This document shows positions 35,227 to 40,114 of a stretch of DNA of 40,114 nucleotides, piece by piece. Position 1 is the stretch's first letter, and each line of letters begins with the position of its first letter. Source of the stretch: Flavobacteriaceae bacterium (GTDB lineage Bacteria; Bacteroidota; Bacteroidia; Flavobacteriales; Flavobacteriaceae). The notes beneath the pieces were generated by a model. The model saw only the letters and a list, made by a program, of their open reading frames with translations, did no database searches and was not told where the DNA came from. Location of the stretch: the NCBI GenBank assembly GCA_002702895.1, contig PACX01000010.1, positions 1 through 40,114 of the forward strand. The letters run 5' to 3'. Made by a program: the position numbers and the translations under genes.

Positions 35227-35562
35227 TTATTTAGCCCTTTCATATACGGTGCTTTCATTTATATTAATCTTATCGATTCTTATTTTGCTTCCATCAGGAT
35301 TGATATAAACATGGGCATCAAAAAACATAATTGGTCCAGTTGAGACGGTTATTTTAGATCTGTCATAGGTTCGCGAAGTCAGTATTAAAGGGATAGAGTC
35401 TGAACCAAATTTAATAGTCATATTCTCTGTATTTATCTCTAGAATTTGACTTGAAGACTTCCAATTACCATTAATTTCATTTATAGAAGTAATCTTAGTA
35501 AAAGAATCATTGCAAGAAATTAGAAATGCTAAAACCAAAAAAGAAAATACTTGCTTAACCAT
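35227..35562 (-). CDS. Small lipoprotein of unknown function
   Basis: 111 residues from the ATG at 35560-35562. It has a lipoprotein leader (VKQVFSFLVLAFLISC) with Cys17, then a beta-rich domain (INGNWKSSSQILEINTENM, STGPIMFFDAHVYINPDG). The frame stays open upstream to 35658, but that stretch overlaps the 52-residue gene in another frame, and the ATG used here sits 1 bp after that gene's stop. I do not recognise the family. Its position suggests cotranslation with the 52-residue protein and the M28 peptidase. Confidence 0.65.
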   Translation of the reverse strand: MVKQVFSFLVLAFLISCNDSFTKITSINEINGNWKSSSQILEINTENMTIKFGSDSIPLILTSRTYDRSKITVSTGPIMFFDAHVYINPDGSKIRIDKININESTVYERAK

Positions 35563-35563
35563 A

Positions 35564-35722
35564 CTACTTTGAACGATCCTTAATTGCTTTATGGATTCCG
35601 GCACAAGCATCATAATTTTCCATTCTTTCATATTTATAAAGTAATTCGTAGAGCTCATTAATAGTGGCTCCTTTAGCTAGTTTAGAAACAGCTTTTTGGT
35701 AAAATTTTTCAGTTGTACTCAT
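35564..35722 (-). CDS. 52-residue conserved-looking small protein
   Basis: Reading from the ATG at 35720-35722 gives 52 codons: MSTTEKFYQKAVSKLAKGAT, then INELYELLYKYERMENYDAC and AGIHKAIKDRSK, stop at 35564-35566. It is helical, charged and cytoplasmic, with a single Cys. The next gene's ATG follows after 1 bp, the strongest sign that this short frame is translated. Similar tiny helical proteins occur in flavobacteria, but I cannot name a function. It is the first gene of the three-gene unit ending with the M28 peptidase. Confidence 0.65.
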   Translation of the reverse strand: MSTTEKFYQKAVSKLAKGATINELYELLYKYERMENYDACAGIHKAIKDRSK

Positions 35723-35843
35723 ATATTTATATCAACAAATAAGATACCAAAAAAAATAAATCTGTCAAAAAGTCAAAAAATAAATAAAAAATAACTTGTT
35801 ATAATAGATTCTTTTACAACAAGAAAATCGTAGCAATTTAAAC

Positions 35844-36578
35844 TTAAGAATCATAAAGCTCGCACCTAATCTCATCAATAGAGTTTTTTAATTCCTCAAA
35901 AGAATTAATTACATAATAGGTGTCTTGAATGACATCAGTTCTAAAAGAATGATTCATTATTTGCTTCACATTATATTCTTTTTTAGTTGAGGACTTTGCC
36001 ATTGCATTTTCTGATTCCTCTTTAGAGGAAATTATACCTGCACCATATATTTTAAAAGCATTTTTTGATCTCATCAATCCAAATTCAATAGTAAACCAAT
36101 ATAATCTTTGAAGCTTTTTAAGCTTTTCTTTGTCCCCTATTACTGAAGCTCCAATTTTTCCTAATTCATGAAAAAAATTTGAGTAGTTCTTATTAATTAG
36201 CAGAGGGATATGAGCAAAAACATCATGAAACATATCAGGCTCTTCTAGGTAATCAATTTCAGCCATTGATCTTAACCAACATGTAGTTGTAAACTGTTTT
36301 TTAGATAAACAAGAAAAAAACTCTTTAGCCTCCGCAATATTTGGGACGGTTTTAATTTTCCAGCCTGTTGAAGATTTGAGGATTTTATTTATTTTATTAA
36401 AATTTGGGATTTTATTGGAATTGAATTTCATTTTTTTTAATGAATCAATAAATTCTGTAGCTACTTTGTTTTGGAGATATTGAATTTGTTTTTCAAATAA
36501 GATTTTCCAAACATCAAAATCTTCCTGACTATAGTTTTTGTAAATCTGTTTTTTAGGCTTAGCGCTATTTTTTAACAT
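35844..36578 (-). CDS. phhA: Phenylalanine 4-hydroxylase
   Basis: 244 residues, a single catalytic domain as in bacterial enzymes. It is a tetrahydrobiopterin-dependent non-haem iron monooxygenase converting phenylalanine to tyrosine. The iron ligands are visible: two His in EPDMFHDVFAHIPLL near residues 117-131 and Glu in WFTIEFGLM near 168. EYNVKQIMNHSFRTDVIQDTYYVINSFEEL matches the C-terminal part. Tryptophan or tyrosine hydroxylase is possible by fold, but bacterial members are nearly always for Phe. Its ATG overlaps the mscS end by 14 bp. The 121 bp downstream, before the 52-residue gene, are AT-rich with no clear signal. Confidence 0.93.
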   Translation of the reverse strand: MLKNSAKPKKQIYKNYSQEDFDVWKILFEKQIQYLQNKVATEFIDSLKKMKFNSNKIPNFNKINKILKSSTGWKIKTVPNIAEAKEFFSCLSKKQFTTTCWLRSMAEIDYLEEPDMFHDVFAHIPLLINKNYSNFFHELGKIGASVIGDKEKLKKLQRLYWFTIEFGLMRSKNAFKIYGAGIISSKEESENAMAKSSTKKEYNVKQIMNHSFRTDVIQDTYYVINSFEELKNSIDEIRCELYDS

Positions 36579-37677
36579 TTTGATTTTCTAGAAAAACCGA
36601 GCTAGTTGGAAATGCAAAATCACTATTATGTTTTTTTACAATTTCAATTATTTTAAAATTAATTTCTTGTTGAGTGTCTACTAAAGCATCCCAGTTGGGG
36701 CTGTTTACATAATAAAGAACCATAACATCTAAAGAGCTATCACCAAAATTTAAGAATCTGACTTTCCCATCTTGATTGGTTTGCTTGTGTTCATCAATTA
36801 GTTTTTGAATATCATTTACAATATTTTTAATTTGATCAACAGATGTAGAATATGTTAATCCAATATTTATTTTTACACGTCTTACAGGCCTAACGCCTAA
36901 ATTATCTAACTCTGCATTGACTAGGTTTTTATTAGGAACTGTTACAATGCTTTTATCAAAAGTTCTAACTCTTGTACTTCTAAAACCGACTTTCTCAACC
37001 GCACCTGTAATTGAACCTATTGTTATTATATCTCCAACCTGGAACGGCTTATCTAGAAAGATTGTAAAAGATCCTAGAAGATTTTCTATGCTTTCTTTTG
37101 AAGCCAACGCAACTGCAACCCCTCCAACTCCAAGACCTGCAGCCAAAGCAGTTACATTCTGCTCAAAAACATTCGCCAGAACAACTACAATAGCAAAAAT
37201 TATAACCAATACCTTGCCAATTTCAATGGCAAAAGGAATTAGTTGATCATCTACTTTGCTTTCGGTTTGTTCAGCTACAAATTTTAATCTAAGACCAATA
37301 TATTCAACGGACTGTAGAATAGTCCAAAAAATTGTGAGAATTAAAAGGAATGAAAACACTTTTGATAAAATCATTTTTATTCCAAGCTCAGAAGAGTCTA
37401 CTAATCCCCATGATTCTGGAAACACCAAGGAGTTAAACCCAAAATAAAAAATTAGTAAAAGCAAAAAATAATAAAGAGGTTTTTTTAATAGAGAATCAAA
37501 CTCAATTTTACCATTTTGATGATTTGTGTTGCCAACTATTCTAAATATAATTTTTCTAATATATGAACTAATAGGGGAGATTAATATATAGCCAAATAGA
37601 AGAATTAGTAAGAAAATGATATAATCTTTTACTTCGTTATCTAAAAAAGTAATATTTAAAAAATCTAATTTATCCAT
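36565..37677 (-). CDS. MscS-family mechanosensitive channel
   Basis: 370 residues. Several N-terminal helices (near 17-37, 68-85 and 105-125) precede the pore helix region (VLVIIFAIVVVLANVF then VTALAAGLGVGGVAVALASKE near 170-193), rich in the Gly/Ala packing typical of MscS TM3. The soluble MscS beta domain follows: LLGSFTIFLDKPFQVGDII, GAVEKVGFRSTRVRTFDKSI and TVPNKNLVNAELDNLG. It releases osmolytes on hypo-osmotic shock. Its end overlaps phhA, so the pair shares a transcript from the -7 box upstream. Confidence 0.93.
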   Translation of the reverse strand: MDKLDFLNITFLDNEVKDYIIFLLILLFGYILISPISSYIRKIIFRIVGNTNHQNGKIEFDSLLKKPLYYFLLLLIFYFGFNSLVFPESWGLVDSSELGIKMILSKVFSFLLILTIFWTILQSVEYIGLRLKFVAEQTESKVDDQLIPFAIEIGKVLVIIFAIVVVLANVFEQNVTALAAGLGVGGVAVALASKESIENLLGSFTIFLDKPFQVGDIITIGSITGAVEKVGFRSTRVRTFDKSIVTVPNKNLVNAELDNLGVRPVRRVKINIGLTYSTSVDQIKNIVNDIQKLIDEHKQTNQDGKVRFLNFGDSSLDVMVLYYVNSPNWDALVDTQQEINFKIIEIVKKHNSDFAFPTSSVFLENQNVKK

Positions 37678-37691
37678 AGTATTATTTTAAG

Positions 37692-37699
37692 CAAAAATA
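37692..37699 (-). promoter_or_regulatory. Candidate -7 box for mscS-phhA
   Basis: The minus strand reads TATTTTTG (TAnnTTTG match), 14 bp before the mscS ATG, giving a leader of around 10 nt. No -33 element is recognised. Confidence 0.45.
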
Positions 37700-37739
37700 G
37701 TTATTTCTATTAAAGATATTTTTAGGTAAATTTATTTTT

Positions 37740-38159
37740 ATGAATTGGAGATGTAAACACACCTGGAAAAAGGCCAGAACAAATACCTTATGGTGCTTAT
37801 TTGGCTGCTCAATTGGAGACTTTGGAACTATATTCTATTTCCAGAATATAGAGCACGATTGGTCCTCTTTTGAAATAATGAGCTTAGCAATTATAAATGG
37901 GCTTTTGACCTCGATTATTTTGGAAACTATTATTCTTTTAAAACAAATGGATTTTAAAGCTGCCCTAAAAACTGCTTTGGGGATGAGTTTTATTTCAATG
38001 TTGGGAATGGAATTGTCTATGAACATCACAGATTTGCTATTAACTGGAGGAGCAATTTTGACTTGGTGGGCTGTACCCTTAATGCTGATAGTTGGATTTA
38101 TTACTCCACTGCCATATAACTATTGGAGATTAAAAAAGTACAATATCAGTTGTCATTAA
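37740..38159 (+). CDS. DUF4396 small membrane protein
   Basis: 139 residues with about four membrane helices: TLWCLFGCSIGDFGTIFYF near 17-35, IMSLAIINGLLTSIILETII near 45-64, LGMSFISMLGMELSMNITDL, and TWWAVPLMLIVGFITPLPYNYW. The start (WRCKHTWKKARTNTLWCLFGCSIGD) and the end (CH) carry conserved Cys and His that suggest metal binding. The family is DUF4396, function unestablished. It is divergent from mscS with a 62-bp gap, and its transcript runs into the terminator hairpin at 38185. Confidence 0.75.
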   Translation: MNWRCKHTWKKARTNTLWCLFGCSIGDFGTIFYFQNIEHDWSSFEIMSLAIINGLLTSIILETIILLKQMDFKAALKTALGMSFISMLGMELSMNITDLLLTGGAILTWWAVPLMLIVGFITPLPYNYWRLKKYNISCH

Positions 38160-38175
38160 TCAAACAAAATTATCA

Positions 38176-38226
38176 AAAAAACAAAAAACCCCTCTTCTTG
38201 AGGGGTTTTAAGGGTGGTCCCACCTG
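38176..38226. repeat. Direct repeat, left (displaced tRNA 3' end + terminator)
   Basis: Matches 40053-40103 at 46 of 51 positions; all five differences are the hairpin loop (TTCTT against AAGAA). It contains the acceptor-stem half and part of the T-stem of the tRNA. Beyond 38226 the sequence diverges (TACTATAACC against GGCTCGAACC), though AACCA is shared again after six bases, so it is a tRNA remnant, not a gene. Confidence 0.9.
38185..38209. terminator. Bidirectional terminator hairpin, left copy
   Basis: A perfect 10-bp stem (AAAACCCCTC pairing with GAGGGGTTTT) closes a TTCTT loop, with A-runs before and T-runs after. It can terminate both the DUF4396 transcript (plus) and leftward transcription (minus). 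The same hairpin occurs at 40062-40086 with the loop reversed. Confidence 0.85.
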
Positions 38227-38250
38227 TACTATAACCATATGTTTATATCA

Positions 38251-38261
38251 TTGATAATCAA
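38251..38261. repeat. Short palindrome near the left end of the element
   Basis: TTGATAATCAA is a perfect 11-bp palindrome, followed by a further TTGAT. It lies between the tRNA remnant and the GGTACC iterons and has no counterpart at the right end. It could be a protein-binding site; chance is possible in AT-rich DNA. Confidence 0.3.
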
Positions 38262-38279
38262 TTGATTAGAAAAATAGAT

Positions 38280-38323
38280 GGTACCCATTGGGTACCAAAG
38301 TGGTACCTTTTGGGTACCAACAG
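38280..38323. repeat. Four tandem 11-bp GGTACC iterons, left end
   Basis: GGTACCCATTG, GGTACCAAAGT, GGTACCTTTTG and GGTACCAACAG follow one another without gaps, so GGTACC recurs at exactly 11-bp steps (38280, 38291, 38302, 38313). That is about one helical turn, which places all copies on one DNA face, as in integrase arm sites or initiator iterons. Confidence 0.9.
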
Positions 38324-38349
38324 AAAGTGTAACTGCTTTTACACTTTCT
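38322..38349. repeat. 28-nt hairpin inverted repeat, left copy
   Basis: An 11-bp perfect stem (AGAAAGTGTAA with TTACACTTTCT) closes a CTGCTT loop. The whole 28 nt, read in reverse complement, matches 39966-39993 at 27 of 28 positions. It has no T-run, so it is not a classical terminator, although it lies downstream of the 140-residue gene. Confidence 0.88.
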
Positions 38350-38391
38350 CACCCTTAACCTAGTTATAGTCCGGTTTGGACTTTAACTTCT

Positions 38392-38814
38392 TTAAAGAGT
38401 AATAATGTTTGTTGGAACTTCTTTAGTTTTCAATATGTTTTTATCAAAGAACTCTTTAACACATTTTTCTTCATCCTTAGTTGGCCATATTAGCTCTTTA
38501 CAATCTTTTACTGGAGGGTTTGCATCAAACCAATCAAAAAACTCATTTGAAAACTCTCTTGTATTGGGCTTGGCATTTCCAAATTTATATTCTCTGATTT
38601 CCCCAGTTTTTAATTCAGTCTTTGAATACCCAAAAAAATAATCAATAGATGTTACTTTCCCATTAGTCAAGTTCTCTGTGAAATTCAAATCAATAATTTC
38701 TCCATTACTAAGTTCAAAAAAAGACCAAAAGAATTTATTGTCATAAGGGTCTTTGCTTTCCTCAGAACACATAATGCATCCATAGTTTTTGTATCTAATA
38801 ACTTTAAGGGACAT
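38392..38814 (-). CDS. 140-residue cargo protein of unknown function
   Basis: A soluble, acidic protein rich in aromatic residues. The N-terminus YKNYGCIMCSEESKD contains a Cys-x-x-Cys pair (residues 13 and 16), and there are further Cys residues in VKDCKELIWPTKDEEKCVKE near 103-120. No signal peptide. I recognise no family. The ATG is 3 bp after the stop of the 366-residue membrane protein gene, so both are made from one transcript. It is the promoter-distal gene of the tRNA-bounded element. Confidence 0.65.
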   Translation of the reverse strand: MSLKVIRYKNYGCIMCSEESKDPYDNKFFWSFFELSNGEIIDLNFTENLTNGKVTSIDYFFGYSKTELKTGEIREYKFGNAKPNTREFSNEFFDWFDANPPVKDCKELIWPTKDEEKCVKEFFDKNILKTKEVPTNIITL

Positions 38815-38817
38815 ATT

Positions 38818-39918
38818 TTAATTATGGTTTTTTATATGAAAAATTAAAAATTTTCCTATCAAGAAAAGGTATCTCAAAATAAGAATTACAATTAAATATG
38901 GTAATATATTATTTGTAATAAATCTTTCTGGATCGACGAGCTTACCCCTTACTTTTTTGTATTCTTTTACAAACTCTGAACCGATTTTATTATAGCCTCT
39001 ATCTGGTCTAGTGCGTCTATCAAAATCTGATCTAGATTTTACATCTGGAAAATTATTGAAAACATGTAAATAGATTAATTTATAAAAAGATTCATCTTCA
39101 ATAAGTGTTTCTTGAAAAAAATCAAATCCCTTTGAGCGAAAAGTTTTTTTTCCATACTCGTCTTTTGAAGTATAAGAATCAAATGCTAAACGAAACCTTT
39201 TTTGAATATCAATAGAATTTTCAAATTCTACAATTTTATCCCAAACTTCATACTCACTTAATTTAATACCATTTTCTTTTAATGTTTGATAAACTCTTTT
39301 TTGCGCATAATTGTTGTTGTCAAGAACTTCGATCCATTCTTTATATCTTGAGTCTTCAGTATATGTAGAAGGTTTAATATTTAAAAGATTATTTGTGTTT
39401 AGGAATATAAAAATTGAATGAATACAGTTTAAATTGTTATTTTCAAAAACTTTTGAGATAACTGCTTGTTCTTTTAATGAATTCAATTGTTCATTAACAA
39501 AGTAGGTGTGTAATGAAATTATTAAAAAAGAAAGAGGAATAATTAAAAGTGCTAAGGTTGTGTATAATATTTCTTTTTTAAAAAATTTCCAAGAAAAACT
39601 AAAACTCCTAGTTAAACTAAATAAAAAAGGAGAAACGAGAAATATTACGGAAGAAATATTAATTACAAGCCATAAATCAGCTCCTAAATTAAGTTTTAGA
39701 AGAGGAAAATACAAAACTCCTAATCCTGAATATAATAATAAAAGTATTTTATCGTCTTTATTTAAATAAGCAAGTCCTAATAAAATAAAAGAGACAACAA
39801 ACTTTCCAATCTGGATTAATTCATATTCAACACCCTCTAAACAAAGAAATAATAAAATAATTACTCCAATTATTTTAGTTGAACGTTTAAAAATCTTTAT
39901 GTTTTTTTCAGAACTCAT
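38818..39918 (-). CDS. Membrane cargo protein: DUF6804-like N-terminus plus soluble domain
   Basis: 366 residues. The first about 105 residues form four short hydrophobic segments ending in GADLWLVINISSVIFLVSP, resembling the small four-helix Bacteroidota family DUF6804. A fifth helix lies near 117-140 (LYTTLALLIIPLSFLIISLH). A charged domain of about 195 residues follows (about 142-335), with RSDFDRRTRPDRGYNKIG near 310-327. A last helix is near 340-362. The soluble part matches no family I recognise. The first gene of the cargo pair; its upstream region to 39965 is short and AT-rich. Domain resemblance is moderate; function unknown. Confidence 0.65.
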   Translation of the reverse strand: MSSEKNIKIFKRSTKIIGVIILLFLCLEGVEYELIQIGKFVVSFILLGLAYLNKDDKILLLLYSGLGVLYFPLLKLNLGADLWLVINISSVIFLVSPFLFSLTRSFSFSWKFFKKEILYTTLALLIIPLSFLIISLHTYFVNEQLNSLKEQAVISKVFENNNLNCIHSIFIFLNTNNLLNIKPSTYTEDSRYKEWIEVLDNNNYAQKRVYQTLKENGIKLSEYEVWDKIVEFENSIDIQKRFRLAFDSYTSKDEYGKKTFRSKGFDFFQETLIEDESFYKLIYLHVFNNFPDVKSRSDFDRRTRPDRGYNKIGSEFVKEYKKVRGKLVDPERFITNNILPYLIVILILRYLFLIGKFLIFHIKNHN

Positions 39919-39965
39919 AATAGGGCTAATATAAAACTAATGACTAAGGTTCGTAAAACAAAATA

Positions 39966-39993
39966 AGAAAGTGTAAAAGCAGATACACTTTCT
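39966..39993. repeat. 28-nt hairpin inverted repeat, right copy
   Basis: Inverted counterpart of 38322-38349 with one mismatch. Here the stem reaches 11 bp as AAGAAAGTGTA with TACACTTTCTT (39965-39994). It lies 47 bp upstream of the first cargo gene's ATG, so it may also overlap the cargo promoter. Confidence 0.88.
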
Positions 39994-40014
39994 TAAATTA
40001 AAATCACATGAAAT

Positions 40015-40043
40015 GGTACCCAATATGGTACCCAAAGGGTATT
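40015..40043. repeat. GGTACC iterons, right end
   Basis: GGTACC at 40015 and 40027, plus a degenerate GGTATT at 40038, spaced 12 and 11 bp. Read from the outside inward the flanks resemble the left array (CTTTGGGTACC here, TTTTGGGTACC there). The mirror placement relative to the hairpin is the same as at the left end. Confidence 0.8.
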
Positions 40044-40052
40044 TTTGGTTCT

Positions 40053-40103
40053 AAAAAACAAAAAACCCCTCAAGAAGAGGGGTTTTAAGGGTGGTCCCAC
40101 CTG
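40053..40103. repeat. Direct repeat, right (tRNA 3' end + terminator)
   Basis: Counterpart of 38176-38226, continuous here with an intact tRNA T-arm. If the insertion model is right, this copy came with the element and restores the tRNA gene. Confidence 0.9.
40062..40086. terminator. Terminator hairpin of the tRNA gene, right copy
   Basis: AAAACCCCTC pairs with GAGGGGTTTT around an AAGAA loop. On the minus strand it starts 5 bp after the tRNA end. The loop is the reverse complement of the left copy's TTCTT. Confidence 0.85.
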
Positions 40104-40114
40104 GGCTCGAACCA
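40092..40114 (-). tRNA. tRNA gene, 3' end only (isotype not visible)
   Basis: On the minus strand the edge reads TGGTTCGAGCCCAGG then TGGGACC and A. This fits positions 51-65 of a T-arm (GGTTCGAGCC with G53, T54, T55, C56, A58 and C61), the acceptor 3' strand TGGGACC and discriminator A73. The next bases are CCC, so CCA is not encoded. The 5' acceptor strand should read GGTCCCA. The anticodon lies outside the window. Confidence 0.8.

Larger units (their letters stand above)
38176..40103. mobile_element. Integrase-less mini element at a tRNA 3' end
   Basis: The segment is bounded by a 51-bp direct repeat (38176-38226 and 40053-40103) made of the tRNA 3' end and its downstream terminator; the period is 1877 bp. 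The right copy is continuous with the tRNA T-arm, whereas in the left copy the tRNA sequence breaks off, as expected when an element integrates at a tRNA 3' end. Inside are mirror-symmetric ends (GGTACC iterons outermost, then a 28-nt hairpin repeat) around two minus-strand genes. No integrase, transposase or relaxase is encoded, so it would need a recombinase in trans. The boundaries and repeats are seen directly; mobility is inference. Confidence 0.75.

Noticed and set aside
35563-35658. Upstream extension of the small lipoprotein
   Set aside because: It overlaps the 52-residue gene in another frame and would bury the lipoprotein signal.
38208-38240. Second full tRNA gene at the left repeat
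   Set aside because: Only the acceptor half and part of the T-stem match; the T-loop consensus is lost (TTATAG in place of TTCGAG) and no D or anticodon arm follows.
38280-38323. GGTACC array considered as a CRISPR or microsatellite
   Set aside because: Units are 11 bp with 6 conserved bases, far too short for CRISPR, and a mirrored array at the other end argues against simple slippage.

Overview
The window is AT-rich, gene-dense DNA from a member of the Bacteroidota, most likely a marine flavobacterium (Flavobacteriia). The evidence is the gene content and order: acpP-fabF beside an IPExxxVDY-type gene and pyk, an AddAB-like nuclease pair split by an OmpA gene with thrombospondin type-3 repeats, and an operon for menaquinone, the only quinone of these bacteria. 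Several intergenic regions carry flavobacterial -7 boxes (TAnnTTTG) with leaders of only about 10-25 nt. Intergenic gaps are short, many neighbouring genes overlap, and several genes appear to start at TTG.

Layout. 1-3485 (minus): an edge-truncated SH3-like exported protein, an exported helical protein, and a tightly overlapping lipoprotein operon (YHYH protein, YwqK/MORN-like protein, SCO1/SenC). 3548-6413: divergent lepA and dusB. 6403-11454 (minus): LolC/E-like permease, rbfA, pyk, IPExxxVDY protein, fabF, acpP. 11600-15472 (plus): purN, rnhA, a PfkB sugar kinase and a long PurF-like enzyme. 15479-16087: Mn-type superoxide dismutase. 16158-23571 (plus): AddA-like helicase-nuclease, OmpA with a strong terminator, AddB-like nuclease. 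23578-24120: SOUL haem-binding protein. 24205-32326 (minus): ubiE/menG, menF, menD, menB, menA, menC, menE, then a haemolysin III-like membrane protein. 32389-35722 (minus): a tandem-repeat DUF6150-like protein, a Tat-exported Gfo/Idh/MocA oxidoreductase, an M28 peptidase, a small lipoprotein and a 52-residue protein. 35844-37677: phenylalanine 4-hydroxylase and an MscS channel. 37740-38159: DUF4396 membrane protein.

The most unusual region is 38176-40103. A tRNA gene enters from the right edge on the minus strand. Its 3' end and downstream terminator hairpin are duplicated about 1.88 kb away at 38176-38226. This 51-bp direct repeat brackets two genes of unknown function. The bracketed segment has mirror-image ends: 11-bp-spaced GGTACC iterons on the outside and a 28-nt hairpin-forming inverted repeat (27 of 28 identical) on the inside. 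It looks like a very small, integrase-less genomic element inserted at a tRNA 3' end, presumably moved by a recombinase supplied from elsewhere. I consider it the best candidate for something undescribed here.

Most of the rest is core metabolism and envelope function. The menaquinone operon covers chorismate to demethylmenaquinone methylation except for MenH and a DHNA-CoA thioesterase, which are not in the window. The rnc gene, which I would expect between fabF and the IPExxxVDY gene, is absent from that position.
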